This document shows, one piece after another, positions 26,509-37,449 of a stretch of 64,000 nucleotides of DNA. Under the pieces are notes generated by a model. It saw only the letters and a list, made by a program, of their open reading frames with translations, did not search any database and had not been told where the DNA came from. This DNA is from Curtobacterium sp. 458 (GTDB lineage Bacteria > Actinomycetota > Actinomycetes > Actinomycetales > Microbacteriaceae): the NCBI RefSeq assembly GCF_030406605.1, contig NZ_CP129104.1:3486687-3550686 (forward strand). The letters run 5' to 3'. The translations under genes and the position numbers were made by a program. How positions within the stretch are numbered: the first letter of the stretch is position 1; the number at the start of each line of letters is the position of its first letter.

Positions 26509-26530
26509 CCGGCAACAGTAGCGTTGCCGG
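26509..26530. promoter_or_regulatory. Inverted-repeat operator overlapping the clgR promoter
   Basis: CCGGCAAC and GTTGCCGG flank a 6-bp spacer. On the minus strand a -10 TACTGT (26515-26520) lies inside it, 17 bp from a weak -35 TAGCAT (26538-26543). Binding would block RNA polymerase. The binder could be ClgR itself. Confidence 0.6.
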
Positions 26531-26603
26531 TTGCAGCATGCTAGCCACTGGGGCTGCGGTCCTGCTGGAGATTGCGTCAGATGTAACCCAGTGGAAACGG
26601 GGC

Positions 26604-27140
26604 CTATTCCCCCGCGGTGGGGCGGGACCCGCGTGCCGTGGACGACATCCGTGCCAGGAGTTCGGAGACCGTCGCGTGCCGGATTGCATCGCGATCGCCG
26701 TCGAGGTGGAGTTCCCAGGCGGTCGCCCCGGCGGCCGACGCGATCCCGACGTACACCGTCCCCACGGGCTTGCCGTCCTGCGGGTCCGGGCCGGCGACAC
26801 CCGTCGTGCTGATCCCCCACGTCGCGGGTTCGCCGTCGACCGACAGCGCGTCGCGGACACCGGTCGCCATCTGCCGCGCGACCTCGGGGTCGACGGCGCC
26901 GTGTTCGGCGAGCAGCTCGGCGTCGACGCCGAGGACCGACGCCTTGACCGGCGTCGCGTACGCCACGACGCCGCCCCGGACGACCGCACTGGCACCGGGC
27001 ACCCCGACGAGGGTCGCGACGACGAGCCCGCCGGTCAGCGACTCCGCGACCGCGACGGTCTCGCCGTGGGCCGTGAGCGTGGCGACCACATCGTGCGCGG
27101 CGACGGCGGCGTCGGGCGTGCCCGCGGGCGCGGACGTCAC
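26604..27140 (-). CDS. cinA: CinA C-terminal domain protein (nicotinamide-nucleotide amidohydrolase)
   Basis: A 178-residue stand-alone CinA C-terminal (PncC) domain. This domain deamidates nicotinamide mononucleotide to nicotinic acid mononucleotide in NAD recycling. VAVAESLTGGLVVATLVGVPGAS holds the catalytic Ser. GGVVAYATPVKASVLGV and TTGVAGPDPQDGKPVGTVYVG complete the family signature. The N-terminal CinA half is absent, as is usual in this gene order. GTG overlaps the pgsA stop by 4 nt. Confidence 0.93.
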   Translation of the reverse strand: MTSAPAGTPDAAVAAHDVVATLTAHGETVAVAESLTGGLVVATLVGVPGASAVVRGGVVAYATPVKASVLGVDAELLAEHGAVDPEVARQMATGVRDALSVDGEPATWGISTTGVAGPDPQDGKPVGTVYVGIASAAGATAWELHLDGDRDAIRHATVSELLARMSSTARGSRPTAGE

Positions 27141-27784
27141 GCCGTGGTCCGGTTGTGCTTCCACGCCTGCCAGAGGTAGTCGATCCCGCTGAGCACCGTC
27201 GCCAGGAACGCCGCGGTCATCAGGATGCCGTTCACCCAGTGCGCCCAGTCGCCGACGAGCTGCCACCACGGGAACAGGGCGAGCGTGATCGCGACGGCCT
27301 GCAGCACCGTCTTGATCTTCCCGCCGCGGCTCGCCGGGATCACCCGGTCGGACAGCACGGCGAACCGGAACACCGTGATGCCGATCTCGCGCACCATGAT
27401 GAGGACCGTCACGTACCAGGGCAGCTCGCCGAGGATCGAGAGCGCGACGAGCGCCCCGCCGATGAGCACCTTGTCGGCGATCGGGTCGACGAGCTTCCCG
27501 AAGTCGGTGACGAGGTTCTGCCGTCGGGCGATGATGCCGTCCGCGCTGTCGGTGACGATCGCGACGACGAAGAGCACCGCGGCCCAGATCCGGACGGAGG
27601 TGTCCTGCCCGCCGTCCGCGAGCAGCAGGACGAAGAACAGCGGCGCCATGAGGATGCGCACGACCGTGATGATGTTCGCCACGTTCGCCGTCGACGCGGG
27701 GCCGTCGCCCTTCCGGAGGAGCCGTCCGCGCCACGGGAACTGCGCCGCGCTGTGCGTCCGATCGGTGCTCGTCATCGCACTCAC
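27137..27784 (-). CDS. pgsA: CDP-diacylglycerol-glycerol-3-phosphate 3-phosphatidyltransferase
   Basis: A 215-residue integral membrane enzyme that makes phosphatidylglycerol phosphate. The CDP-alcohol phosphotransferase motif DSADGIIAR followed by GKLVDPIAD is complete. About five hydrophobic segments are visible from residue 45 on. The GTG at 27784 overlaps the ftsK stop by 4 nt. An ATG three codons further in has GGGAG upstream and is equally possible. Confidence 0.95.
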   Translation of the reverse strand: MSAMTSTDRTHSAAQFPWRGRLLRKGDGPASTANVANIITVVRILMAPLFFVLLLADGGQDTSVRIWAAVLFVVAIVTDSADGIIARRQNLVTDFGKLVDPIADKVLIGGALVALSILGELPWYVTVLIMVREIGITVFRFAVLSDRVIPASRGGKIKTVLQAVAITLALFPWWQLVGDWAHWVNGILMTAAFLATVLSGIDYLWQAWKHNRTTA

Positions 27785-30750
27785 TCCCTGCCGGTCAGTC
27801 CCCACGCGTCCTCGTCCGGTCCGTCGTCCTCTTCAGGGTACCCGCGCGTCATGTCCGCCACCGGGTCGCCGCCGTAGCGGTCGTCGTCGGGGTCGGCCGC
27901 CGAGCCGACGGCGACGCCAGCCGCGGCAGCGGCTCCCGCGGACGCGCCACCGGGCGACGCCGGGCCCGCGGGCGGCGCAGAAGGAGCGGCGGCCGTCGGC
28001 GGCTCCTCGCCGCGGAGCTTCGCGAGCACGCCGGGGAGCTGGTCCGGCGTGACGAGCACGTCGCGGGCCTTCGACCCCTCGGACGGGCCGACGATGTCGC
28101 GGGACTCCATGAGGTCCATGAGGCGCCCGGCCTTCGCGAACCCGACGCGGAGCTTGCGCTGGAGCATCGAGGTCGAGCCGAACTGCGTCGAGACGACCTG
28201 CTCGACAGCCGCGAGCAGCAGTTCGAGGTCGTCGCCGATGTCCGCGTCGATCTCCTTGCGCTCCACGACGGCCTGGACGTCCTGGCGGTACTCGGGCCGG
28301 GCCTGCCGGGTGACGTGCTGCACGACCTCGGCGACCTCGCTCTCCTGCACCCAGGCGCCCTGCACGCGGAGGGCCTTCGACGATCCCATCGGCAGGAAGA
28401 GCGCGTCGCCCTGACCGATGAGCTTGTCGGCTCCGGGCTGGTCGAGGATGACCCGGGAGTCGGTGACGCTCGTCACGGCGAACGCCACGCGGGACGGCAC
28501 GTTCGCCTTGATGAGACCGGTGATGACGTCGACCGACGGGCGCTGCGTCGCGAGGACCAGGTGGATGCCGGCCGCGCGGGCGAGCTGGGTGATGCGGACG
28601 ATCGACTCCTCGACGTCCCGGGGGGCCACGAGCATGAGGTCGGCGAGCTCGTCCACGACCACGAGCAGGTACGGGTACTTCTTGAGCTTCCGCTCGCTGC
28701 CCGCCGGCAGGATGATCTCGTTGTCCTCGATCGCCTTGTTGAAGTCGTCGACGTGGCGGAACCCGAACGACGCGAGGTCGTCGTACCGCATGTCCATCTC
28801 CTTCACGACCCACTGCAGCGCTTCGGCGGCCTTCTTCGGGTTCGTGATGATGGGCGTGATGAGGTGCGGGACACCGGCGTAGATCGAGAGCTCGACACGC
28901 TTCGGGTCGACGAGGACCATGCGGACCTCGGACGGCTTCGCGCGCATCAGGAGCGAGGTGATCATCGAGTTGATGAACACCGACTTGCCGGAGCCGGTCG
29001 AGCCCGCGACGAGCAGGTGCGGCATCTTCGCGAGGTTCGCGACGACGAAGCCGCCCTCGACGTCCTTGCCGACGCCGATCGTCATCGGGTGCTTCGACTT
29101 GCGCGCAGCGTTCGACCGGAGGACGTCGCCGAGCGACACGGTCTCGCGGTCGGTGTTCGGGATCTCGACGCCGATCGCGCTCTTGCCCGGGATCGGCGAG
29201 AGGATCCGGACCTCGTTCGACGCGACCGCGTACGACAGGTTCTTCGACAGCGCCGTGACGCGCTCGACCTTCACACCGGGGCCGAGCTCGATCTCGTATC
29301 GCGTCACCGTCGGCCCACGGGAGAACCCGGTGACCTTCGCGTCGACCTTGAACTCCGTGAGGACGCCCGTGATCGCCGCGACGATGTCGTCGTTCGCCTG
29401 GCTGCGCGCGACCGACGGGGTCCCCGCGCTCAGCGTCGTGGCGGCGGGGAGTCGGTACGGCTTGTCCGGGTCCTCGTCGTCGGCGGTCGCCGACAGGCCG
29501 TCGGCAGCGTCGGCCTGGTCGTCCGCCGGGTCCTCGGCCGGGAGGCTCGGGGAGACCACCGGGGACACCCCGGCATCCGGACGGGTCGCCTCGCCCACCG
29601 TCGGCTCGGCCACGGGGGCGGGTGCGGCGGGCACCTCGGCACCGAAGTCGCGGAGCGCCTGCTCGGCCTGTTCGAGGTCCTGCTCGACCGAGTCGTTGAG
29701 GTTCACGGACCCGGGCTCGGACGGCGTGTGGTCGATGAGCCCTGCGGCCGCCCCGGCGTTCGGCGAGACCGACGGCGCGGTCGGGGCCGCCTGGGTCGCC
29801 GCAGCGGGCAGCACGGGGCTGTCGAAGGCCGGGTCTTCCTCGCGCCCGGACTTGTTGCGCCGCCACCACGGGACGGTCTCGGCGGCCTCGTCCGCGGGGG
29901 CGCCTTCCTCGCCGAAGCCGAGGTCGTCGAACAGCTGGAAGTCCTGCGAGTCCTTCTTCCCCTTGCCGCGCGGCTTCCGCGGGGTCGGCTCGGGGGCGAC
30001 CTCGACGGCCTCGTCGACCGGTGCCGGGGCGCCGAAGAGGTACGCGTAGAGCTCGTGCAGCCGTCGCCCGGTCTTGTTCGGCGGCGTCTTCGTGATGATG
30101 AACAGCGACAACACCAGGAGCACCACGGCCACGGGCACGGCGACCCACGCGGTGGCGATCGTGACGAGCCACCCGATGACGACCCAGCCGAGCACACCAC
30201 CGGCGGCCGCGAGGGCGGGCATGCCGTCGGACGCACTCGGCGTCCCGCCGAAGACGTGGCACAGCGACGAGATCGACACGAGCAGGATGCCGAGGCCGAT
30301 CCCGATGCGGGTGTTGTCGTGGACCGAGGCGGGGTGCCGGAACAGCCACCCGGCGAACACGACCATGATGACCGGCAGCGCGAACGCGAGCCGGCCGAAC
30401 AACCCGCCGAACGTGTAGGCGTCGAGGTTCACCGCGACCGCGCTCGTCGGGTTGAGCCACTCGACGACCGCGCCGGCGATCGCGAGCAGGACGAGCAGGA
30501 ACGGGAAGCCGTCGCGCCGCTGGTCCTTCTCGAGGGACTCCTTGCCGAGCACGCGGAAGAGCGCGCCGACGCCGTGCGCCATCGCGAGCCAGGCGGTCAC
30601 GAGCGGGTTCTGCTCGCGGAACACCGGCGGCTGCGTGGCGGGCGGGAGCTTCTTCGTCGTGGCCTGGGTGCGCGACGTCCCACGCGTCGCGCTCGTGCGC
30701 GACGACGAGGACGCGCGTGAGCGCGTGGTCGACTTGGTGCCTCCGGCCAT
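27781..30750 (-). CDS. ftsK: DNA translocase FtsK
   Basis: A 989-residue septal DNA pump that moves chromosome ends at division. Four membrane segments occupy about residues 55-200. An acidic, Pro/Ala-rich linker (about 230-460) precedes the motor. The Walker A motif [12 protein letters not shown] and VDPKRVELS are intact. The C-terminal gamma winged helix ([20 protein letters not shown]) reads KOPS sequences. The ATG at 30750 is 7 nt after TAGGGT. ftsK leads the ftsK-pgsA-cinA chain, each joined by a 4-nt overlap. Confidence 0.97.
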   Translation of the reverse strand: MAGGTKSTTRSRASSSSRTSATRGTSRTQATTKKLPPATQPPVFREQNPLVTAWLAMAHGVGALFRVLGKESLEKDQRRDGFPFLLVLLAIAGAVVEWLNPTSAVAVNLDAYTFGGLFGRLAFALPVIMVVFAGWLFRHPASVHDNTRIGIGLGILLVSISSLCHVFGGTPSASDGMPALAAAGGVLGWVVIGWLVTIATAWVAVPVAVVLLVLSLFIITKTPPNKTGRRLHELYAYLFGAPAPVDEAVEVAPEPTPRKPRGKGKKDSQDFQLFDDLGFGEEGAPADEAAETVPWWRRNKSGREEDPAFDSPVLPAAATQAAPTAPSVSPNAGAAAGLIDHTPSEPGSVNLNDSVEQDLEQAEQALRDFGAEVPAAPAPVAEPTVGEATRPDAGVSPVVSPSLPAEDPADDQADAADGLSATADDEDPDKPYRLPAATTLSAGTPSVARSQANDDIVAAITGVLTEFKVDAKVTGFSRGPTVTRYEIELGPGVKVERVTALSKNLSYAVASNEVRILSPIPGKSAIGVEIPNTDRETVSLGDVLRSNAARKSKHPMTIGVGKDVEGGFVVANLAKMPHLLVAGSTGSGKSVFINSMITSLLMRAKPSEVRMVLVDPKRVELSIYAGVPHLITPIITNPKKAAEALQWVVKEMDMRYDDLASFGFRHVDDFNKAIEDNEIILPAGSERKLKKYPYLLVVVDELADLMLVAPRDVEESIVRITQLARAAGIHLVLATQRPSVDVITGLIKANVPSRVAFAVTSVTDSRVILDQPGADKLIGQGDALFLPMGSSKALRVQGAWVQESEVAEVVQHVTRQARPEYRQDVQAVVERKEIDADIGDDLELLLAAVEQVVSTQFGSTSMLQRKLRVGFAKAGRLMDLMESRDIVGPSEGSKARDVLVTPDQLPGVLAKLRGEEPPTAAAPSAPPAGPASPGGASAGAAAAAGVAVGSAADPDDDRYGGDPVADMTRGYPEEDDGPDEDAWGLTGRE

Positions 30751-30757
30751 GGGTCGA

Positions 30758-30763
30758 ACCCTA
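30758..30763 (-). promoter_or_regulatory. -10 element TAGGGT, leaderless start of ftsK
   Basis: TAGGGT, TCGACCC, then ATG on the minus strand. No ribosome-binding site is seen. Confidence 0.6.
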
Positions 30764-30786
30764 ATCCCCGCCCAGGACAAACGAGC

Positions 30787-30830
30787 GGAGGCCCGCCGCA
30801 GCGTCCGTGACGGACGTGTGACGGGCCTCC
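30787..30830. repeat. GGAGGC-type hairpin between RNase J and ftsK
   Basis: GGAGGCCCG and CGGGCCTCC form the outer stem. An inner CGTCCG/CGGACG stem (30802-30816) sits in the loop. This is a nested variant of the GGAGGC/GCCTCC family and may terminate rnj-strand readthrough. Confidence 0.65.
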
Positions 30831-30860
30831 CGGCCGAACGCGCGACAGCGCGACAGCGAT

Positions 30861-32537
30861 CTACGCCTCGATGACCACCGGGACGATCATCGGACGACGG
30901 CGGTGCTTGGAGTTGACCCAGCGACCCACCGTGCGGCGCACCACCTGGCTGAACGCGTGCGCGTCACGTGTGCCGTTGGCCGCAGCCTCGGACAGTGCCT
31001 TCGCGATCTGCGGACGGACGTCGTCGAAGACGGAGTCGTCCTCGGCGAACCCGCGCGACTGGATCTCCGGACCGACCACGCACTGCCCCGTGGTGAAGTC
31101 GACCGCGCAGAAGATGGAGATGAAGCCCTCTTCCGCGAGGACCCGACGGTCCTTGAGGTCGGCGTCGGTGATCTCGCCGACGGTCGAGCCGTCGACGTAG
31201 ACGTAGCCGATGTCGAGCTGCCCGGCCACCGTGACCTCGCCGTCCTTGAGGTCGACGACGATGCCGTCCTGCCCGAGGATGACGTTCCGCGGCGGGACAC
31301 CGGTCTGGATAGCGAGGTCGGCGCTGGCGTACAGGTGGCGGTGCTCGCCGTGGACGGGGAGCACGTTCTTCGGCCGGAGGATGTTGTAGCAGTAGAGCAG
31401 CTCGCCGGCGCTGGCGTGTCCGGAGACGTGCACCTTCGCGTTGCCCTTGTGCACGACCTTCGCGCCGAGCTTGGTGAGCCCGTCGATCACGCGGTAGACG
31501 GCGTTCTCGTTGCCCGGGATGAGGCTCGACGCCAGGATGACGGTGTCGCCCTCGCCGATCTCGATCTGGTGCTCGAGGTTCGCCATGCGCGCGAGCACGG
31601 CCATCGGCTCGCCCTGCGACCCGGTCGACATGTAGACGATCTGGTCGTCCGGGACGTTCTTCGCCTTCTTCGTGTCGATGAGGACGTCGTCCGGGACCCG
31701 GAGGTAGCCGAGCTCGGCCGCGATGGTCATGTTGCGGATCATCGAGCGACCCATGAACGCGACCTTGCGGTTCGCGGCCGCCGCGGCGTCGAGGACCTGC
31801 TGCACGCGGTGCACGTGCGACGAGAAGCTCGCGACGACGACCTTCTTGCGGGCCCGCGTGATGATGTTCTCGAGGATCGGGCCGATGTCGCGCTCGGGGG
31901 CGGTGAACCCGGGGACGTCGGCGTTCGTGGAGTCCGGCAGGAACAGGTCGACGCCCTGCTCGCCGAGGCGGGCGAAGGCGCGGAGGTCCGTGATGCGGTC
32001 GTCGAGCGGGAGCTGGTCCATCTTGAAGTCGCCCGTGTGCAGCACACGACCGGCGGGGGTCGTGATCGCGACGGCGAGGGCGTCCGGGATGGAGTGGTTC
32101 ACGGCCACGAACTCGAGGTGGAACGGGCCGAGCTGCTCGGTCTGGTCCTCCTGCACGACGAGCGTGTAGGGCTTGATCCGGTGTTCCTTGAGCTTCGCCT
32201 CGACGAGCGCGAGGGTCAGCGTGGAGCCGATCAGCGGGATGTCGCCGCGGAGCTTCAGCAGGTACGGGACGGCGCCGATGTGGTCCTCGTGGCCGTGCGT
32301 GAGCACGACACCGAGGACGTCGTCGAGGCGGTCCCGGATGGGTGCGAAGTCCGGGAGGATGAGGTCGACACCGGGCTGGTGCTCCTCCGGGAACAGCACG
32401 CCCGCGTCGACCACGAGGAGCTTGCCCTCGTACTCGTACACGGTCATGTTGCGACCGATCTCGCCGAGTCCACCGATGGGGACGACGCGGAGGGTGCCGG
32501 CTTCGAGCGGCTGCGGTGTGGAGATCTGGGTGGGCAT
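30861..32537 (-). CDS. rnj: Ribonuclease J
   Basis: A 558-residue metallo-beta-lactamase/beta-CASP ribonuclease for rRNA maturation and mRNA decay, with 5'-exo and endonuclease activity. The zinc motif HGHEDH is at residues 81-86, HTGDFK follows, and LPDSTNAD and SGHASAGEL are the beta-CASP motifs. The C-terminal domain is complete. ATG start. It lies 48 nt after dapA, an order (dapA-rnj) that is conserved in Actinobacteria. Confidence 0.97.
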   Translation of the reverse strand: MPTQISTPQPLEAGTLRVVPIGGLGEIGRNMTVYEYEGKLLVVDAGVLFPEEHQPGVDLILPDFAPIRDRLDDVLGVVLTHGHEDHIGAVPYLLKLRGDIPLIGSTLTLALVEAKLKEHRIKPYTLVVQEDQTEQLGPFHLEFVAVNHSIPDALAVAITTPAGRVLHTGDFKMDQLPLDDRITDLRAFARLGEQGVDLFLPDSTNADVPGFTAPERDIGPILENIITRARKKVVVASFSSHVHRVQQVLDAAAAANRKVAFMGRSMIRNMTIAAELGYLRVPDDVLIDTKKAKNVPDDQIVYMSTGSQGEPMAVLARMANLEHQIEIGEGDTVILASSLIPGNENAVYRVIDGLTKLGAKVVHKGNAKVHVSGHASAGELLYCYNILRPKNVLPVHGEHRHLYASADLAIQTGVPPRNVILGQDGIVVDLKDGEVTVAGQLDIGYVYVDGSTVGEITDADLKDRRVLAEEGFISIFCAVDFTTGQCVVGPEIQSRGFAEDDSVFDDVRPQIAKALSEAAANGTRDAHAFSQVVRRTVGRWVNSKHRRRPMIVPVVIEA

Positions 32538-32585
32538 TCGGTCCTGACTGTCGTGCGACGCGCTACCGCTGCGCCGCGGTCTTTC

Positions 32586-33563
32586 CTAACGTGTGGTGCC
32601 TGGCACCTTCGGCAGTGCGCCGCCGGCCGCTGCGTTGCGGTCGGGGCGGAAGTTCGAGAAGTCGGCACCCGGGATGTCCCGGACCGCTTCGAGGGAGGTC
32701 TCGATGGCGTAGGCCTCGGTGTCCTCGGGGCCGACGAGCGGGAGCCGGACGCGCGGGCTGCCGATCCGGCCGAGCCCGTGCAGCACGTACTTCGCCGCGA
32801 CGGTGCCGGGGACGTGGGTCATGATCGCACGGACGAGGGGTTCGACGCGCTTGTGCTCGGCGGTCGCGGTCGCGAGGTCGCCGCGGTTCACGGCGTCGAC
32901 GATGGTGCGGTACGGCGTGCTCGTGATGTTCGCGGTCACGCCGATGAGCCCCGTGGCGCCGATCGACAGGTGCGGGAGCACGTTCGTGTCATCGCCGGAG
33001 AAGTACATGAGGTCGGTGTTGTTGAGCACCCGGGAGACCTCGGCGAAGTCGCCCTTGGCGTCCTTCACGGCGAGGATGTTCGGGTGGTGCGACGCCCGCA
33101 CGATGGTCTCGTACGTGATCGGGATGCCCGTGCGGCCGGGGATGTCGTAGAGGATCACCGGCAGGTCGGTCGCGTCCGCGATCATCCGGAAGTGGGTGAG
33201 CACGCCCGCCTGGGTCGGCTTGTTGTAGTACGGCGTGACGATCATGACGCCGTCGGCGCCGGCCTTCTCACTCTGCTTGTAGAGGTGGATGGCGTGCGCG
33301 GTCTCGTTCGAGCCACCGCCCGTGATGATCTTGGCGCGGCCGGCGGCGACGGACTTGCCGACCTCGACGAGCCGGAGCTTCTCGGGGTCGGTGAGCGTCG
33401 ACGTCTCGCCGGTGGTGCCCGTGACGACGATGCCGTCGGCGCCGGCGGTGATGCAGTCGTCGATGTGCTGCTCGACGCCGGGCCAGTCGACCTCGCCGTC
33501 GGCGGTGAACGGGGTCACGAGGGCGACGAGGACCTGGCCGAAGGGATTCTCACGCGTGGACAC
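32586..33563 (-). CDS. dapA: 4-hydroxy-tetrahydrodipicolinate synthase
   Basis: A 325-residue Schiff-base aldolase that joins pyruvate and aspartate semialdehyde in lysine synthesis. GTTGET is at 49-54, the catalytic Tyr139 in ILYDIPGR, and the Schiff-base Lys167 in ILAVKDAKGD. The GTG at 33563 follows TACGCT by 7 nt. A longer upstream frame crosses palindromic DNA and has no homology. The fold is full length. Confidence 0.97.
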   Translation of the reverse strand: MSTRENPFGQVLVALVTPFTADGEVDWPGVEQHIDDCITAGADGIVVTGTTGETSTLTDPEKLRLVEVGKSVAAGRAKIITGGGSNETAHAIHLYKQSEKAGADGVMIVTPYYNKPTQAGVLTHFRMIADATDLPVILYDIPGRTGIPITYETIVRASHHPNILAVKDAKGDFAEVSRVLNNTDLMYFSGDDTNVLPHLSIGATGLIGVTANITSTPYRTIVDAVNRGDLATATAEHKRVEPLVRAIMTHVPGTVAAKYVLHGLGRIGSPRVRLPLVGPEDTEAYAIETSLEAVRDIPGADFSNFRPDRNAAAGGALPKVPGTTR

Positions 33564-33570
33564 GGGGACC

Positions 33571-33576
33571 AGCGTA
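33571..33576 (-). promoter_or_regulatory. -10 element TACGCT, leaderless start of dapA
   Basis: TACGCT, GGTCCCC, then GTG. It probably also drives rnj. Confidence 0.6.
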
Positions 33577-33620
33577 CCGGGGTCGGGCGTCGGGCCCGCA
33601 GTCCGCCCGGACGGTGGACC

Positions 33621-33672
33621 GGCCTGGAGGCGCGGTGCGGCCCCGGCACGTGGTGCGGCCCCGGTACACGGT
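33621..33672. repeat. Half GGAGGC element with repeated GTGCGGCCCCGG
   Basis: GGCCTGGAGGCGCGGTGCGG is followed by two further GTGCGGCCCCGG-like units. The right arm GCCTCC is missing. Confidence 0.55.
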
Positions 33673-33685
33673 GCGGCTCGCGTTC

Positions 33686-33745
33686 GCACAACCGAAGTTG
33701 ATGTGCGCCACGTGGATCCGTGGTGCGGACCGACTTTGGTTGTGC
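33686..33745. repeat. GCACAACC inverted repeat, single copy
   Basis: GCACAACCGAAGT at 33686-33698 pairs with ACTTTGGTTGTGC at 33733-33745 (one G-T pair). An inner CCACG/CGTGG hairpin lies between. The same element occurs in three tandem copies at 52.3-52.8 kb. Confidence 0.75.
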
Positions 33746-33800
33746 GGCGCATCGCGCGGCGCGGCGCATCGCGCATCGCGCGGCGCGGCGCGGCGGCGCG

Positions 33801-34351
33801 CTACGAGCGCGTGCGCTCCGCGCGACGCCACTCGAGGAAGCGGAAGCGCGTGCCGTCGACGCGGGACTCCTGCCACGGGCCCTCGTCGACGAGCGTCCAG
33901 CCCTCGCCGAGTTCCGGCGCGACCGTGTCCCCCGGCACCTCGACGTCGATGACCGTCTCGGACACCCGGTCGGCGAAGGCGAGCCCCGCCGCGTACACCT
34001 GCCCGCCGCCGATCACCCACACGGGTTCGTCGGTGTCGAGCGCGGTCGCGAGGTCGTGCACGACCTCGGCCCCGGCTGCCCCGTCGGTCGCTGCCCACGA
34101 GTCGTCACGCGTGAGCACCACGTTCCGCCGCCCGGGCAGCGGCCGGAACCGCGGTGGCAGGGACTCCCACGTCCGTCGACCCATCACCACGGTGGCGTCG
34201 CCCGTGACCTGCCGGAAGTGCGCGAGGTCCTCCGGGACGTGCCAGGGCATCCCGCCGTCGGCACCGATGACGCCGTTCGTCGAGCGTGCCCAGACCATGC
34301 CGACGCCGCGCACCGGCTCGGTCCAGCCGTCGGTTGCAGCAGCGGTCGGCA

Positions 34352-34352
<1 letters not shown>
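33801..34352 (-). CDS. folA: Dihydrofolate reductase
   Basis: A 183-residue NADPH enzyme that regenerates tetrahydrofolate after thymidylate synthesis. GVGMVWARSTNGVIGADGGMPWHVPEDLAHF is the conserved start of the fold; MGRRTWESLP, VWVIGGGQVYAAGL and the C-terminal FRFLEW complete it. The ATG overlaps the thyA stop codon by 1 nt (TGATG), so folA is translated by reinitiation. Confidence 0.97.
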
Positions 34353-35179
<827 letters not shown>

Positions 35180-35186
35180 GACCACG

Positions 35187-35192
35187 AGCCTA
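35187..35192 (-). promoter_or_regulatory. -10 element TAGGCT, leaderless start of thyA
   Basis: TAGGCT, CGTGGTC, then GTG on the minus strand. The divergent -10 for the neighbouring gene is 32 bp away. Confidence 0.6.
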
Positions 35193-35224
35193 CGACGAGC
35201 CGGGGACATGTCCGGGTTGCTGAG

Positions 35225-35230
35225 TAGCGT
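35225..35230 (+). promoter_or_regulatory. -10 element TAGCGT, leaderless start of the TIGR01777 gene
   Basis: TAGCGT, TGTGGGC, then ATG at 35238. Confidence 0.6.
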
Positions 35231-35237
35231 TGTGGGC

Positions 35238-36158
35238 ATGCCCGACACCACCCCCAAGCCGCTCTCGATCCTCGTCGCCGGCGCATCCGGCTTCATCGGC
35301 ACGCCGCTCGTCCGCGCGCTGCGTGAGGCCGGGCACCACGTCACCACGCTCGTCCGGCGCGAGCCGCACTCCCCCGCCGAGTTCCGCTGGGCGCCGGGCT
35401 CCCGGCCGCTCGACCCCGCCGTCCTCGACGGGGCGGACGTCGTCGTCAACCTCGCCGGGGCGAACATCGGCAAACTGCCGTGGACGGCCGCCTACAAGCA
35501 GGAGATCCTCGGGTCGCGGGTGTCCGCCACCGAGACGCTCGTCGAGGCGATGCGGCACGCCACGAACCCACCGGCGCTGTTCCTGTCCGGCTCGGCGTCC
35601 GGCGTGTACGGCGACCGACCCTCCGACGTGCTCGAGGACGACGCGGCCCCCGGCTCCGGCTTCCTCGCCGAGGTCTGCACGGCGTGGGAGGCCGCAGCGG
35701 ATGCGGCTCCGGACGGCGTGCGCGTCGTGACGCTGCGGACCGGCATCGTCGTCGGGCAGGGCGGTGGCGCGCTGGCCCCGCTCGTGCCGCTCACGAAGGC
35801 GGGCCTCGGCGGTCGGCTCGGCACGGGTGGCCAGTTCTGGCCGTGGATCGCGCTCGACGACGAGGTCGGCGCGATCGTGCACCTCGCCACGGCCCCCGAG
35901 GCCGCCGGGGTGTCCGGCCCGGTGAACCTCGCGGGTCCGGAGCCGGCCGTCGCCGACCGCATCACGCACCGCGTCGCCGAGGACCTGCACCGCCCGTACC
36001 TGTTCCGGATGCCCGAGTTCGCGCTGCGCCTCGTCCTCCGCGAGGCCGCCGACGAGATGCTGCTGTCGAGCCAGCAGATGGTCCCCACGAAGCTCCTCGA
36101 GTCCGGCTACGCGTTCCGGTACACGCGCGCCGAGGACGCGGTCGATGCCGCGTTCTGA
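35238..36158 (+). CDS. TIGR01777-family NAD(P)-dependent epimerase-like protein
   Basis: A 306-residue extended short-chain dehydrogenase of the TIGR01777 (YfcH) family. The Rossmann motif [11 protein letters not shown] is at about residues 15-25. [39 protein letters not shown] and the C-terminal DUF1731-like segment ([29 protein letters not shown]) are all present. No substrate is known for most members. The ATG is leaderless. Confidence 0.9.
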   Translation: MPDTTPKPLSILVAGASGFIGTPLVRALREAGHHVTTLVRREPHSPAEFRWAPGSRPLDPAVLDGADVVVNLAGANIGKLPWTAAYKQEILGSRVSATETLVEAMRHATNPPALFLSGSASGVYGDRPSDVLEDDAAPGSGFLAEVCTAWEAAADAAPDGVRVVTLRTGIVVGQGGGALAPLVPLTKAGLGGRLGTGGQFWPWIALDDEVGAIVHLATAPEAAGVSGPVNLAGPEPAVADRITHRVAEDLHRPYLFRMPEFALRLVLREAADEMLLSSQQMVPTKLLESGYAFRYTRAEDAVDAAF

Positions 36159-36170
36159 TCGCGCCCAGCG

Positions 36171-36218
36171 GACGGCCGGGAGGCCCGTGGCGGCCCCGCC
36201 ACGGGCCTCCCGGCCGTC
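36171..36218. repeat. Perfect 23-bp-stem palindrome, GGAGGC family, convergent genes
   Basis: Arms 36171-36193 and 36196-36218 are exact complements around a 2-nt centre, with GGGAGGCCCGTGGCGG in the left arm. It fills the gap between two convergent genes and ends 2 bp before the next stop codon. Confidence 0.9.
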
Positions 36219-36219
36219 G

Positions 36220-36669
36220 TCAACGTGCCCTGGTGAGCGCTTCGCGCATCGCGGCCCGCGCCCGCTTGCGGTCACCGGCGGCGTCGTAGACGACGCCCAG
36301 CCGGTACCAGCCGCGCCAGTCCGACGGGTCCTGCTCGACGGCCGCCTTGTAGCGCGGGAAGAGCTCGTCCGCGGCCTCGCGGGTCGGCCGACCGGAGGGC
36401 CGGACGTCGACGACGTCGTCCGGCGCACCGCCCTCAGCCTCGAGCCGTGCGCCGAGTCGGGTGATGCGGAAGCCGAAGCGGAGTTCGAGGACGAGCAGGA
36501 GGGCACCGATCGCCGCGACGACGAACAGTGCGACCCCGATGCCGATGCCGACGGGGACGCCGGTGGCGATGAACGCGACGGCACGCTGCCCGACGAGCAC
36601 GATGTAGACCACGAGGAGCACCGCCATGAGCGCGGCGCCCCAGAACGGCGAACGGGCGGACTTCAGCAC
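36220..36669 (-). CDS. Small membrane protein with C-terminal TPR-like helices
   Basis: A 149-residue protein. Two membrane segments lie at about residues 10-28 and 36-62. A basic linker follows, then a C-terminal region (about 98-147, with YKAAVEQDPSDWRGWYRLGVVYDAAGDRKRARAAMREAL) that reads as one and a half tetratricopeptide repeats. I know no function. It starts with GTG 10 nt after the dapB stop codon, so it is in the dapB unit. Confidence 0.8.
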   Translation of the reverse strand: MLKSARSPFWGAALMAVLLVVYIVLVGQRAVAFIATGVPVGIGIGVALFVVAAIGALLLVLELRFGFRITRLGARLEAEGGAPDDVVDVRPSGRPTREAADELFPRYKAAVEQDPSDWRGWYRLGVVYDAAGDRKRARAAMREALTRAR

Positions 36670-36679
36670 GACGTTCGCC

Positions 36680-37426
36680 TCAGCCGATGCCGAGGACGCT
36701 GCCGAGTCCCACGGTCAGCCCCCGTACCGCCCCGACCGCGGACAGCGCCGCCCGGATGCCCGCGACGTACGCGACGTCGTCGTTCGTGTCGTGCCGGATC
36801 GTCAGGGTCTCACCGGGGCCGCTCAGCAGGACGTCCTGCACGGCCTTGGTGCCCGGCAGCCGCAGGGAGTGGATCGGGATGCTCGCTACCTGCTGTCCGC
36901 GGGCACGCTGGTCGACGTGCGGTGCGTCGACCGGGCCGACCTCGCGGCGGGCGTCGGCGATGAGCTCCGCGGTGCGGACGGCGGTGCCGGACGGCGAGTC
37001 CACCTTGCCGGCGTGGTGGGTCTCGACGATCTCGACGGCGGGGAACCAGGGCGCGGCGATCGTCGCGAGGTGGGTGCCGAGCACGGAGCCGATCGAGAAG
37101 TTCGGGACGACGAGGACGCCCTGTTCCGGTCGGGCCTCGAGTCCGGCGCGGAGCGTCGCGAGCCGGTCCTGCGACCAGCCGGAGGTCCCGACGAGCACGT
37201 TCGCGCCCGAGGTCAGCGCGTTCTCGACGATCGCCGGGCTGAGCGCCGGGACAGTGACGTCGACGACGAGTCCCGCACCCGCGAACACCGACGGCGGGGC
37301 CTCGTGCGCGCCGTCCTTCGACGAGAGTCGTGCGACGAGCTCGAAGTCCGGCAGTTCCTCGACCACCGAGGCCACGAGGGCCCCGAGCCGACCGGTGGCG
37401 CCGACGACGGCGACGGGAGTGACCAT
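36680..37426 (-). CDS. dapB: 4-hydroxy-tetrahydrodipicolinate reductase
   Basis: A 248-residue NAD(P)H enzyme, the step after DapA. The nucleotide motif VVGATGRLG is at residues 8-16, and VVPNFSIGSVLGTHLA and the substrate segment ETHHAGKVDSPSGTA follow. Three residues upstream (MEG) would be in frame from 37435. The ATG at 37426 is favoured because it lies 7 nt after TAGGAT. This promoter overlaps that of the divergent GNAT gene. Confidence 0.96.
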   Translation of the reverse strand: MVTPVAVVGATGRLGALVASVVEELPDFELVARLSSKDGAHEAPPSVFAGAGLVVDVTVPALSPAIVENALTSGANVLVGTSGWSQDRLATLRAGLEARPEQGVLVVPNFSIGSVLGTHLATIAAPWFPAVEIVETHHAGKVDSPSGTAVRTAELIADARREVGPVDAPHVDQRARGQQVASIPIHSLRLPGTKAVQDVLLSGPGETLTIRHDTNDDVAYVAGIRAALSAVGAVRGLTVGLGSVLGIG

Positions 37427-37433
37427 GCCCTCC

Positions 37434-37443
37434 ATCCTAGGAT
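37434..37443. promoter_or_regulatory. Shared palindrome holding two overlapping divergent -10 hexamers
   Basis: ATCCTAGGAT reads TAGGAT on both strands (37438-37443 plus, 37439-37434 minus; 2 bp shared). The spacer is 6 nt to the GNAT ATG and 7 nt to the dapB ATG. Confidence 0.68.
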
Positions 37444-37449
37444 CGGGGC

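Noticed and set aside
28315..30720. 801-codon plus-strand frame opposite ftsK
   Set aside because: It mirrors ftsK codons and has no start signal or domain. Long antisense frames are expected at this GC content.
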